Assembly: GCA_945902775.1 (NCBI GenBank)
Contig: CAMDMY010000002.1
Span: 1 to 64,000 of the forward strand
Reading direction: 5' to 3'
Source: Chryseobacterium gleum
Lineage (GTDB): Bacteria; Bacteroidota; Bacteroidia; Flavobacteriales_D; Crocinitomicaceae
Length of the DNA stretch: 64,000 nucleotides
Shown: piece after piece, positions 38,781 through 48,333 of the stretch
Position numbering within the stretch: position 1 is the first letter of the stretch
How the letters are laid out: each line of letters starts with the position of its first letter
Program-made: the position numbers and the translations under genes
The notes under the pieces: model-generated
What the model was told of the DNA's origin: nothing
The model's input: the letters and a program-made list of their open reading frames with translations, nothing else
Databases searched by the model: none

Positions 38781-41700
38781 TTGAAACATTTTGCTACTAT
38801 AGTTTCTATTTTGTTTTTGTGTTCCATTTTTGGACAAGAGACTGGTATGTGGATGCATCCAAATAAAGGGCAATGGGCTGAACCTATATTGTATAAAGTT
38901 GAATTGGATTATGGAGAAATGTTTATTGAGAAAAATCAATTTACTTATGCTCTAAATGACTTTAAACAGAAAATGTCGCATCAGCACGAAAACAAGTCTA
39001 AATCAGCTGTTGAATCTTCAAAAATTATTGAATCTCATATAATTAAATCAACCTTTAAAAATTCTTCTTGGGCAGGAGTAAAAAATGAAAAATCAATTTC
39101 TTCTTTTTACAGAAATTATTTTCAAGGAAATGACCCACTGAAATGGAAATCAAAGTTAAATAGTTTTAAATTGATTGAGTTTGTTGATTTCTATCCGAAT
39201 ATAGACCTTGTTTTAGATGGGAATAATGAAAAATTTAAATACTCCTTTATTGTTTATCCAAATACGAATCCAGCTCAAATTCAATATGAAATTACAGGTG
39301 CAAATTCAGTTAAGATAGATGAAAAGGGGAATTTAATTATAGAAAATCGATTTGGAAATATTATTGAAGAAAAACCAATTGCTTGGACTTATTCTAAAAC
39401 TGGGAAAAAAGATGTGGAAGTAAATTTTAGTTTGAATGAAAACACAGTTTCATTTCAATTTCCTGAAGGGTTTAATCAAGAAGACACGCTTATTATTGAT
39501 CCAAGTTTATTGTTTTCTACCTTTTCTGGTTCTACTGCTGATAACTGGGGGATGACAGCAACACCAGATACACAAGGAAATTTATTGGCTGGAGGGATTG
39601 TTTTTAATGATGGGGGAGTTTATCCAGTTACTGTCGGCGCTTTTAATACAACTATAAATGGGGGAGATTCTTATGTGTTGGGTTCTTTAATTCAAGGGTT
39701 TGACATTGCGATTTCTAAATTCAATCCAACGGGAACACAACTTTTGTATGCGACATATTTAGGTGGTGCAGCGAATGAAGCTCCTCATAGTTTAGTAACA
39801 AATGGAAATGATGATTTATTTATAATGGGAGTAACCGCTTCTACTAATTTTCCAACTTCTTCTAGTGCTTTTGATAATTCATTTAATGGTGGTCCAGAGA
39901 TTCTTGAGAATGAATTGTTTTATAGAGGAACAGATATTTTTGTTACAAAATTAAGTCAAGATGGTTCTCAATTATTGGGTTCAACTTATATCGGAGGATC
40001 AGGTACAGATGGGGTAAATATTGGAGATTTAAATTATAATTATGGTGACCCGTTTAGAGGTGAAATTATTGAAGGTGCTGATGGATATGTTTATGTTTCT
40101 AGTACTACTCAATCTTCAGATTTCCCGACTGTAAACGCTTCACAGTCCTCATTAAAAGGAAGTCAAGATGCCGTAGTGTTTAAATTGAACAGCGACTTAT
40201 CTTCCATTGGTTGGTCATCTTATTTTGGCGGTTCAGGATTAGAAACAGGTAATTCTATTCAAAAATCTTCAAATGGTAGTTTGTACGTAGCAGGTGGAAC
40301 AACTTCAACTGATTTGCCTTTTTTAATAGGAAATGACCTTTCTTATAACGGAGGTATAGCAGATGGCTATGTAATGCGTTTAGCAAATTCAAGTGGCAAT
40401 ATACTTCAGGGTACTTACATGGGCTTAAACGAATATGATCAAGCTTATTTTGTGCAATTAGATTTAAATAATGATGTATATGTATATGGTCAAACAGAAT
40501 CTAGCTGGCCAATAACTGCAGGAAAATATGGTAATCCTAATTCAGGTCAATTTATTAGAAGGTATAATCAATCTTTAACTTCTATTGTTTGGACAACAAT
40601 GGTCGGAGCAGGAACGGGCTATCCTGAAATTTCACCGACTGCTTTTTTAGTTTCAAACTGTAGTGATATTTATATTTCTGGTTGGGGCGGTCAGGTTAAT
40701 AATCAAAATAGTCAATATGCTCATAATAGTAACACTTCAGGTTTTCCTATAACTGGAGATGCTTTTCAGAGTTTAACAAATGGAGATAATTTTTATATTG
40801 CAGTTTTAGGAAATGACGCTTCAACATTGAAATATGCCACCTTTATGGGAGGAGTTAATGGAAGTTATAACCATGTGGATGGAGGTACAAGTCGTTTTGA
40901 TAAATCTGGAAGAATTTACCATGCTGTCTGCGGGGGATGTGGTAGAAATTTAAATGGGTTTACAACTACTCCTGGAGTATTTTCACCTCAAAATCAAGGT
41001 TCTAATTGTAATTTGGCCGCTTTTAAATTTGAACTAAATAGTTATGCTCCAATTATTGGTTCGGCTGACAGTGTAATTTGTTTACCTGATTCTGTTATTT
41101 TTAAGAATTCAGTTTCTAACGGAAATTCATTTCTTTGGGATTTTGGTGATGGAACAATTTCAAAATCTTTAAATCCGAAACATTATTATTCCATTCCAGG
41201 GAAGTATATTATTAAATTATTAGTAAAGGATACGGTTAATTGTTTTGTGAGTGATTCATTTTATTTTGATGTTCGCGTTGTTCAGTTTTTACCAAGTGTA
41301 GTTATCCCACTTAATCCGGTTTGTGCTGGGAATTCGTTTACTCTTAATGCTTCAGGTGGTTTAAATTATAGTTGGACTCCGACAAATGTATTAAGTAACC
41401 CATTGATTGCCAATCCTATTGCTAAAATATATTCTACAACAAATTTCCAAGTTGTTATTTCAGATGTATGTGGTTCACAAACTTTGAATGTGAATGTGGT
41501 TGTTTTGCCTGTAATCACTAGTCTAACGAATGATACGACTATTTGTTTAGGCCAGTCTGTTCAACTTAAAGCGACAGGTGGTGTTTCATATCAATGGTCA
41601 CCCTCTACTTTTGAACTTAGTAGCTTAAATAGTGTTTCTCCAATTTGCACTCCTTCTCAAACCAGGAAATATTATGTCAATATTACTTCTTTAAATGGCT

Positions 41701-43388
41701 GTATAACAAAGGATTCGGTAATTGTTTCTGTACATCAAAGTGCATTAAAACCGATTGTAGTCGATTCAATTATTTGTATTCAAGATTCTTTAAAGTTGGT
41801 AAATTCAAATGCTTCAAGTGTTAAATTTGATTGGAGTTTTGGTGATGGAATAACATCTAAATTATTTTTACCGACTCATTATTATACTAATCCGGGAACG
41901 TATCCTTTGAAAGTTGTTTTTACAGATACGGTTTATTGTTTTGTCAAAGATTCTATTTTAAAGAATATTAAAGTCAATCAATATAATGGCGGAATTTTAA
42001 CACCCCCTCAGTCAATTTGTCCCAATACTTATTTTCAATTAGAAGCTTTTGGAGGAACTAGTTATTTATGGTCGCCTGCTAACTTGTTAGATAATTCAAT
42101 AATTGCAAAACCAATTGCTACAATTAATTCAGCAACAACATTTACTGTTTTAATTTCAGATGAATGTGGTAGTGGAAATTATACGCTTCCTTTAAGTGTT
42201 TATAGTAATCCACATCAAATCTCATCGGATACTTCTATTTGTATTGGAGGCAATGCTCAACTTTTTGCAATCGGTGGTTCAAGCTATAGTTGGACACCAA
42301 CAAACTCACTGAATAACCCTTTGCTTTCAAATCCAGTTGCAACTCCATTGGTAACGACAAAATATTTTGTAAATATTATTACAGGAAATAATTGTAGTAT
42401 TCATGATTCTACGGTTGTGAAAGTTTTTAATTTTCCACCAATTCCGATTTTAAAAGATTCTGTAAAAACATGCAGATATTCTTCGGTTCAGCTTATTGCC
42501 GATGGAGCTGAGCGTTACAAGTGGTCTCCAAATCAATATATAAATTCAATTATAAATGATACGGTAATTGTGAATCCTTTAAATAGTATAACTTACTATT
42601 GTGATTTTATTAATGCATGCGGTAAAAATGAGGATAGTATTTATATTGAGGTATTAATACCTCAAATTCTACCTGCAAAAGACACTTCTATTTGTCCTAA
42701 TAACTCAGCTAAATTATATGCAAATGGTGGTATAAAATATGATTGGTATTTTAATACAGACTTTATAGGTACTACCATGTTGGATAGTTTTGTGGTTTTC
42801 CCGACAGTAACATCAAATTATAGTGTAGTTGGAACAGATAAAAATAATTGTAAGGATACCGCTTCGATGAATGTAATTTTATATGTCCCAGTTGAAATTC
42901 GAGCTTGCCCAACAATATATGCAATACAAGGAGATATAGTTGAATTATCTACTATAAATAGTCCTGTAGGCATCTATACTTGGTCACCAAATACTTACTT
43001 ATCTTGTGATGTATGTCTCAAACCTTTTGCTAATCCTGATATGGATTTTACTTATAAAGTTAATTTGATAGATTCAAATGGGTGCGTATCATCTGATAAA
43101 GTTCAAATTATATACGATGGATTAATTTTTGTTCCAAATACCTTCACGCCGGATGCACCAATTAATAATATTTTTATTCCCAAAGGTGGAAATATTAGAT
43201 CGTTTGAAATATCAATTTTTGATAGATGGGGTAGTATAGTTTTTACTTCAAATTCCATCAATCAAGGATGGGACGGAACATTTAAAGGAGTAAAATGTCA
43301 AGTTGGTACCTATACATGGAAAATTTTATATGGAGATTACAACCATACTAAAAAAGAACTTGTAGGGCATATTAACTTGTTAAGATAA
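38781..43388 (+). CDS. giant T9SS type B secreted protein with SBBP-type repeats, PKD and Ig-like domains
   Basis: Signal peptide; N-terminal MWMHPNKGQWAEPILYKVELDYGEMFIEKNQFTYAL; YATYLGG, STYIGGSGTD, SYFGGSG repeats; FLWDFGDGTISKSLNPKHYYSIPGKY PKD; C-terminal VPNTFTPDAPINNIFIP...FDRWGSIVF...GHINLLR. Confidence 0.88.
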   Translation: MKHFATIVSILFLCSIFGQETGMWMHPNKGQWAEPILYKVELDYGEMFIEKNQFTYALNDFKQKMSHQHENKSKSAVESSKIIESHIIKSTFKNSSWAGVKNEKSISSFYRNYFQGNDPLKWKSKLNSFKLIEFVDFYPNIDLVLDGNNEKFKYSFIVYPNTNPAQIQYEITGANSVKIDEKGNLIIENRFGNIIEEKPIAWTYSKTGKKDVEVNFSLNENTVSFQFPEGFNQEDTLIIDPSLLFSTFSGSTADNWGMTATPDTQGNLLAGGIVFNDGGVYPVTVGAFNTTINGGDSYVLGSLIQGFDIAISKFNPTGTQLLYATYLGGAANEAPHSLVTNGNDDLFIMGVTASTNFPTSSSAFDNSFNGGPEILENELFYRGTDIFVTKLSQDGSQLLGSTYIGGSGTDGVNIGDLNYNYGDPFRGEIIEGADGYVYVSSTTQSSDFPTVNASQSSLKGSQDAVVFKLNSDLSSIGWSSYFGGSGLETGNSIQKSSNGSLYVAGGTTSTDLPFLIGNDLSYNGGIADGYVMRLANSSGNILQGTYMGLNEYDQAYFVQLDLNNDVYVYGQTESSWPITAGKYGNPNSGQFIRRYNQSLTSIVWTTMVGAGTGYPEISPTAFLVSNCSDIYISGWGGQVNNQNSQYAHNSNTSGFPITGDAFQSLTNGDNFYIAVLGNDASTLKYATFMGGVNGSYNHVDGGTSRFDKSGRIYHAVCGGCGRNLNGFTTTPGVFSPQNQGSNCNLAAFKFELNSYAPIIGSADSVICLPDSVIFKNSVSNGNSFLWDFGDGTISKSLNPKHYYSIPGKYIIKLLVKDTVNCFVSDSFYFDVRVVQFLPSVVIPLNPVCAGNSFTLNASGGLNYSWTPTNVLSNPLIANPIAKIYSTTNFQVVISDVCGSQTLNVNVVVLPVITSLTNDTTICLGQSVQLKATGGVSYQWSPSTFELSSLNSVSPICTPSQTRKYYVNITSLNGCITKDSVIVSVHQSALKPIVVDSIICIQDSLKLVNSNASSVKFDWSFGDGITSKLFLPTHYYTNPGTYPLKVVFTDTVYCFVKDSILKNIKVNQYNGGILTPPQSICPNTYFQLEAFGGTSYLWSPANLLDNSIIAKPIATINSATTFTVLISDECGSGNYTLPLSVYSNPHQISSDTSICIGGNAQLFAIGGSSYSWTPTNSLNNPLLSNPVATPLVTTKYFVNIITGNNCSIHDSTVVKVFNFPPIPILKDSVKTCRYSSVQLIADGAERYKWSPNQYINSIINDTVIVNPLNSITYYCDFINACGKNEDSIYIEVLIPQILPAKDTSICPNNSAKLYANGGIKYDWYFNTDFIGTTMLDSFVVFPTVTSNYSVVGTDKNNCKDTASMNVILYVPVEIRACPTIYAIQGDIVELSTINSPVGIYTWSPNTYLSCDVCLKPFANPDMDFTYKVNLIDSNGCVSSDKVQIIYDGLIFVPNTFTPDAPINNIFIPKGGNIRSFEISIFDRWGSIVFTSNSINQGWDGTFKGVKCQVGTYTWKILYGDYNHTKKELVGHINLLR
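41067..42455 (+). repeat. tandem duplication of a PKD-Ig-Ig module inside the giant T9SS gene
   Basis: Unit 1 41067-41762 (232 aa), unit 2 41763-42455 (231 aa); same order of FGDG...HYY PKD motif then two GGxSYxWSPxxxL-type modules. Confidence 0.75.
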
Positions 43389-43449
43389 AATAATTACTAC
43401 TTTTTGGTATTAATTGAAAGATTTCAAATAACTTTAAATTTTAAGAATA

Positions 43450-43457
43450 TAACTTTG
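43450..43457 (+). promoter_or_regulatory. -7 box TAACTTTG upstream of SDR gene
   Basis: Exact TAnnTTTG, 19 nt before the ATG. Confidence 0.5.
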
Positions 43458-43476
43458 TATTAAAAATATAAAATCA

Positions 43477-44262
43477 ATGAATTTACATTTAACAGATAAA
43501 AGAGCTGTAGTTTGTGGAAGTACACAAGGAATTGGAAAAGCTTCTGCTATCGAATTAGCGAAATTAGGTGCATCAGTTGTTTTGGTAGCAAGAAATGAAG
43601 AAAAATTGAAAGCTGCTTTATTAGATTTACAATCTTCTGAAAATCAGAAGCATTCATATATTGTTGCAGATTTCTCTAAACCATCTGAATTAGAAGTGAT
43701 TATTACTGAATGGGCATCGAAAAATAAAGTCCATATTTTAGTAAATAATACGGGTGGACCAAAAGGTGGACCAATTAGAAATGCTGCAACAAGTGAATTT
43801 TTAGATGCTTTTAATCAGCATTTAATTTGCAATCATATTATGGTTCAAGCTTTGTATCCAATTATGAAAGAAGAAGGATATGGCAGAATTATCAACGTAA
43901 TTTCTACAAGTGTAAAACAGCCGTTAGCGAATTTAGGTGTTTCAAATACAATTAGAGGAGCTGTTGCAAGTTGGAGCAAAACCTTAGCAAATGAATTAGG
44001 TCAATTTAATATTACTGTAAATAACGTATTACCAGGAGCTACAAATACAGATCGTTTACAAACATTAGCTCAAATAAAATCAGATCAAATAAATGAGTCG
44101 GTTGATTCAATTTTTGAAGAAATGGCATCTGAATCACCAATGAACAGAATAGCTCAACCGGAAGAAATTGCATCAGCAATTGCTTTTTTAGCTTCGCCAG
44201 CAGCTTCATACATAAACGGTATCAATGTACCAGTAGATGGAGGAAGAACGAAGTCATTATAA
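43477..44262 (+). CDS. SDR family oxidoreductase (FabG-like)
   Basis: AVVCGSTQGIGKASAIELAKLGASVVLVARN; NNTGGPKGG; C-terminal IASAIAFLASPAASYINGINVPVDGGRTKSL. Confidence 0.93.
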   Translation: MNLHLTDKRAVVCGSTQGIGKASAIELAKLGASVVLVARNEEKLKAALLDLQSSENQKHSYIVADFSKPSELEVIITEWASKNKVHILVNNTGGPKGGPIRNAATSEFLDAFNQHLICNHIMVQALYPIMKEEGYGRIINVISTSVKQPLANLGVSNTIRGAVASWSKTLANELGQFNITVNNVLPGATNTDRLQTLAQIKSDQINESVDSIFEEMASESPMNRIAQPEEIASAIAFLASPAASYINGINVPVDGGRTKSL

Positions 44263-44281
44263 ACTAATTTTAAAATAACTT

Positions 44282-44315
44282 AAAGTCCTTTTCAGTTTTT
44301 GGAAAGGACTTTTTA
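44282..44315 (+). terminator. Rho-independent terminator after SDR gene
   Basis: AAAGTCCTTT / AAAGGACTTT stem followed by TT. Confidence 0.75.
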
Positions 44316-44345
44316 GATACTAGATTTTAGAATTAGCTGAAGTTA

Positions 44346-45872
44346 TCATTCTATCAAAACATTTTTACCAGCTTCCACTTTAAATCGTTTGTCCAGAAAT
44401 TGAATTACTTCACTTTTTTTAACAGTTGAAATGTCTAAATATTCTGCAATAACTGCTTTTTTATTGATTTTCAAGGTTAAATATCCATTGTCAATATTGT
44501 TGCAATATTTCATGTTTGGATTATTGATGAGGTATAATTCTTTTCTTTTTTGAGCTTTTTCTAGCGTATAATATTCATCATCATTCGCTGAAGTTATGCT
44601 TGTAACAATAAACTCAACAGCTACATTATCATCTTTAGTTTTGGTTCCTTTTGAATCAGTTTCCATAGCGATTGATCGGTGATAATCTCCAGTTACAATG
44701 ACTGTATTTTTTATTTTATTATCACCTAAAAAGTGTAAGAATTTTTCTTTTTCAAATGGATAACCATCCCAACCATCCATGTATAAATTATCTTTTATTT
44801 TAGAAGGTGAGTACATTGGACCAACAGGTACTTGATTACAAATAATTTTCCACGTTTCTTTTTGTTTCAGATTTTGCGTTAGCCAAGAAAATTGCTTTTT
44901 ACCTAAGATGGTTCGTGTTGAATCAAAGTAATTTACAATTTCAGCACTATCTACTTGTACCGTTCTTTCTTCTATTCTTGTATCAAGGACAATTAGATTA
45001 ATCAAAGAACCAATTGAAAAAGATCTATAAAGGGGTTCATTTAATTTTGGATGAATTGGAAGCCATTCATAATATGCTTGAGTAGCTGCATTTTTTCTGT
45101 TAATGTAACTTCCTTCATTTTCTTGATGATTTTCAGCTCCTTCATTATAGGCATTATCAGCAATTTCATGATCATCCCAAGTTGTTATAATGGGTTTCAT
45201 TTGATGTAATTTCATTAAATCTTTATCCAGTCGATAGAGTGAATAGCGCGTTCTATAATCATATAATGAAATAATTTCATGGGATGGAATGTTTATCCTT
45301 CCAATCGAAGTATCACCATATATACCGATCCCGTACTCATAAATATAATCACCTAAATGAACAACCAAATCAATGGTTTTATCTTCGGCGATGTATTTAT
45401 AATTTGTAAAATATCCCCATTCATAATTGCTACAAGCTGCAAAAGCTATTTTGTATGAATTTAATTTTGATGGTAAAGTTTTAGTTTTTCCAATGATAGA
45501 ATAGGTGCCTTTATTCTCAAAGCGGTAGTATAAAGTTTGGTTTGATTTTAAATTTTCAATGCGCTCTTTTACTGTAAAATCTTTGTCAGTATTCGTAATT
45601 GAGATTCCTTGTTGAATAATTTGAGAGAATAAAGAATCTTTAGAAATTTCCCAATTTACACTTGCTTCTTTTACGGATTTATCAAGTGTTAATTTAGTCC
45701 AAATAACAACACTATTGTTAGTTGGGTCACCACTAGCAACTCCATGATAGAAAGGTGCTAAAGAGGGATTTAAATGTTTAATTAAATCAGGATGTATATT
45801 TAGATTTTCTTGAGAATTGCCTATATTGTGAATTAGTAAAAATAGAATTCCAACGAACAAGTATGATTTCAT
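44346..45872 (-). CDS. PhoD-like alkaline phosphatase D family protein
   Basis: PFYHGVASGDPTNNSVVIWTKLT; ACSNYEWGYFTNYKYIAEDKTIDLVVHLGDYIYEYG; TTWDDHEIADNAYNEGAENH; VTGDYHRS. Confidence 0.93.
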   Translation of the reverse strand: MKSYLFVGILFLLIHNIGNSQENLNIHPDLIKHLNPSLAPFYHGVASGDPTNNSVVIWTKLTLDKSVKEASVNWEISKDSLFSQIIQQGISITNTDKDFTVKERIENLKSNQTLYYRFENKGTYSIIGKTKTLPSKLNSYKIAFAACSNYEWGYFTNYKYIAEDKTIDLVVHLGDYIYEYGIGIYGDTSIGRINIPSHEIISLYDYRTRYSLYRLDKDLMKLHQMKPIITTWDDHEIADNAYNEGAENHQENEGSYINRKNAATQAYYEWLPIHPKLNEPLYRSFSIGSLINLIVLDTRIEERTVQVDSAEIVNYFDSTRTILGKKQFSWLTQNLKQKETWKIICNQVPVGPMYSPSKIKDNLYMDGWDGYPFEKEKFLHFLGDNKIKNTVIVTGDYHRSIAMETDSKGTKTKDDNVAVEFIVTSITSANDDEYYTLEKAQKRKELYLINNPNMKYCNNIDNGYLTLKINKKAVIAEYLDISTVKKSEVIQFLDKRFKVEAGKNVLIE

Positions 45873-45940
45873 CTTTTTTTATTCAAAAGTATAAAATCTA
45901 TTCTATTCTTCTCATTAAGAAATCATTAAATTGAATCTCT

Positions 45941-46777
45941 TTATTTATGATGAAAAGCAATCAATGGAATTTTGGTATGATTGACAATTTTTTTAGTGAT
46001 GCTACTGCTTCCAAAAATACGTTCAAATAAACCTCTGTGTTTAGTAGAAACGGCTATCATATTGATGCTTGTTTCTTCCAAATACTCTTTAATTATATCG
46101 TTAATTTCAAGTCCAAATAAGAAGTTAAAAGAAATATAGTCAGATTGAATTTTCTTTTCTACTTTTTCTTTAAATTTCTCCATTCTTTTTATCTCTTCAA
46201 TATGGGTGAATTTACCATTTGCAATATGCAACACTTCTATTCGAGCTTCAAAATTAGTTGCTAATAAAATCAACTCTTGAAGTGCCTCAATATCATGTAT
46301 TTGATAATCAGTTGCATAGATTATTTTTTTTATTTTCTTAAAAGTAGATTTTGCAGGAACAGCAATAACAGGACATGCGACATTTGCAATTACTCGAGCA
46401 GTATTACTTCCCATAAAAATTTCTTTTAATCCAGTAGCACCTTGAGTGCCCATTACGATTAAATCAATTTTTTTATTTTTTACAATTTCTTCGATTTTGT
46501 CAGCAAGTAACCCTTGTTCATTTAAATATTCGCATATAATATGGTTTTTATTTGCTGTTTTTTGAGTTAATGTTTTTAATCTTTTTTCAATACCTTCTTG
46601 TATAAAGATAGATTGTTCTAAAACAATTTCAGGAGAAGTATCAATTCCAGAATAATTATAGTGGAAAGCATGAAAAAGTAGAATTTTAAACTCTTCTTTT
46701 TTTGCTAGTTGAATTGCATAGGTTAATGCATTTTCAGCATTTTTAGAGAAATCGGTTGGTACTAAAATCGTTTTCAT
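45941..46777 (-). CDS. universal stress protein (tandem UspA domains)
   Basis: MKTILVPTDFSKNAENALTYAIQLAKKE; IDLIVMGTQGATGLKEIFMGSNTARVIANVACPVIAVP; second domain IIYATDYQ...GLFERIFGSSSITKKIVNHTKIPLIAF. Confidence 0.92.
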   Translation of the reverse strand: MKTILVPTDFSKNAENALTYAIQLAKKEEFKILLFHAFHYNYSGIDTSPEIVLEQSIFIQEGIEKRLKTLTQKTANKNHIICEYLNEQGLLADKIEEIVKNKKIDLIVMGTQGATGLKEIFMGSNTARVIANVACPVIAVPAKSTFKKIKKIIYATDYQIHDIEALQELILLATNFEARIEVLHIANGKFTHIEEIKRMEKFKEKVEKKIQSDYISFNFLFGLEINDIIKEYLEETSINMIAVSTKHRGLFERIFGSSSITKKIVNHTKIPLIAFHHK

Positions 46778-46859
46778 AATCCACTATTATTATTTGTTTA
46801 TACAATAGTAGTGGATTGAAAGTCAAATTTGTATGATGTGAATCAGTTTGAAGTATGAT

Positions 46860-47249
46860 TTATTTTTTCTTGAATGTATAAACACCATATCCATTTCCTA
46901 TTTCTGTCAATATTAAATCCGATTTCGTACTTTTTGTTAATTCAAAACTTTGTGTTTCATATCCTGATCCGAAAGCACTATTCGGAAAAGCAAATGACAT
47001 AGATCCAGATTTAATTATTGCGTAAATTCCATTTTTAACAACAGTAGTATCATTGATGACAATAGTATAAACGAGTGTTCCACCTTTTCTATCTTTACTA
47101 AATTGAATTGATTTTGAATAATTAGGAGGTAAATTTTCAGAATTAATTGAAATCAGACTCCATTCCCCATCCAATTTTCTATTTATCATACTTTCAGGAC
47201 TACAAGCGCCAAATAAAAACAGTATTAAAAAGATATATATATATTTCAT
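46860..47249 (-). CDS. hypothetical lipoprotein (lipocalin-like)
   Basis: Lipobox FLFGACSPES; LDGEWSLISINSENLPPNYSKSIQFSKDRKGGTLVY. Confidence 0.6.
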   Translation of the reverse strand: MKYIYIFLILFLFGACSPESMINRKLDGEWSLISINSENLPPNYSKSIQFSKDRKGGTLVYTIVINDTTVVKNGIYAIIKSGSMSFAFPNSAFGSGYETQSFELTKSTKSDLILTEIGNGYGVYTFKKK

Positions 47250-47267
47250 AATCAGTTTTTTATAACA

Positions 47268-48104
47268 TTATTTTGTATTGCGCTTTTTTGCAAAGAAGCG
47301 ATATCCAAAAACAATATTTGTTTGTAAGAAATTGAAACTTTGTTTTGCAATATCTGATGTAAACATGGTTGTTCTAATAGAAGGCATGTTGATATAACCT
47401 GCTTTCAATTCAGTCTGAATGAATATATGATTTATGAATTCAACGTTAAGTCCAATCATTGCTCCTAATCCAAATCCAGCCAAATGAAATTGATCGTATC
47501 TTGGATTGTTTAAAAGTGTTGTATTTGTTCTTGGTACTAAAACACCTCCGCCAAATCCTTCAATAAAACTTACTGTTAATTTCTCTCTATTGTATAATTT
47601 ATCATTTCTTCTAATCTCAGTATTTATGTAATTTAAACCATCTGTATGTTCAAACATTAAAAAATTTGGTTTAATCATAAACGAAGCATTTGAATAAGAA
47701 CCATCATATGCTGTTCCTGAATTTGTTATTGTCCCATCAATTGTTGAAGCTTGCCAAGCTCTCATTACATACTTCATATGATCAACTCCAATTGAAATAT
47801 CGTATTTATCATTTAAGTAATAACCTATCCTTAAATTATATTGAGGAATTGTAATAGTTCCTGGATTTAAATACAATCCTAAATCAAATTTACTTTGACG
47901 GTCCATTGCTTCAACATCAAATAAAGTAAAATCATAATTATTTCCTTTGAATGAAATGTCTGAATTTGAGTACATTGATCTATTCCAACCCCAATAAACA
48001 GAAAAACTTCCTTTTTTAGAAGTTGATGATACAGGTTTTTCATCTTGAGCGAATGAAAAAGTACTAAACGCAAGAATTAAAAATAATGTAAATTTCATAA
48101 TCAT
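47268..48104 (-). CDS. hypothetical outer membrane beta-barrel protein
   Basis: Signal peptide MKFTLFLILAFSTFSFAQ; beta-rich; C-terminal IVFGYRFFAKK. The ORF-track GTG start at 48116 coincides with a -7 box (48116-48123), so ATG 48104 or 48098 is preferred. Confidence 0.65.
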   Translation of the reverse strand: MIMKFTLFLILAFSTFSFAQDEKPVSSTSKKGSFSVYWGWNRSMYSNSDISFKGNNYDFTLFDVEAMDRQSKFDLGLYLNPGTITIPQYNLRIGYYLNDKYDISIGVDHMKYVMRAWQASTIDGTITNSGTAYDGSYSNASFMIKPNFLMFEHTDGLNYINTEIRRNDKLYNREKLTVSFIEGFGGGVLVPRTNTTLLNNPRYDQFHLAGFGLGAMIGLNVEFINHIFIQTELKAGYINMPSIRTTMFTSDIAKQSFNFLQTNIVFGYRFFAKKRNTK

Positions 48105-48197
48105 TTTTTGAATCACAAAGATAGAATTATAAAATAGTTGATAGGTTTTGGGATGTTAAAGTTTTTGAATGATTATAATCATAAATGTGTAAATCAA

Positions 48198-48329
48198 TTA
48201 TTTCTCTATACTTTTTGAGATTCCGCAACCGTCACACTTTTCATTTTTACCAAAAAATCGCTTGTAAAACCCTCTACCTAGATATACTAAAGAGAATAAA
48301 ATTGCAAGTATAGTTAAGATGATTTGCAT
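48198..48329 (-). CDS. FeoB-associated Cys-rich membrane protein (43 aa)
   Basis: Manual translation: MQIILTILAILFSLVYLGRGFYKRFFGKNEKCDGCGISKSIEK; one TM helix plus CDGCG; starts 4 nt after the feoB stop. Not in the supplied ORF track (below its length cutoff). Confidence 0.88.
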   Translation of the reverse strand: MQIILTILAILFSLVYLGRGFYKRFFGKNEKCDGCGISKSIEK

Positions 48330-48333
48330 AACG

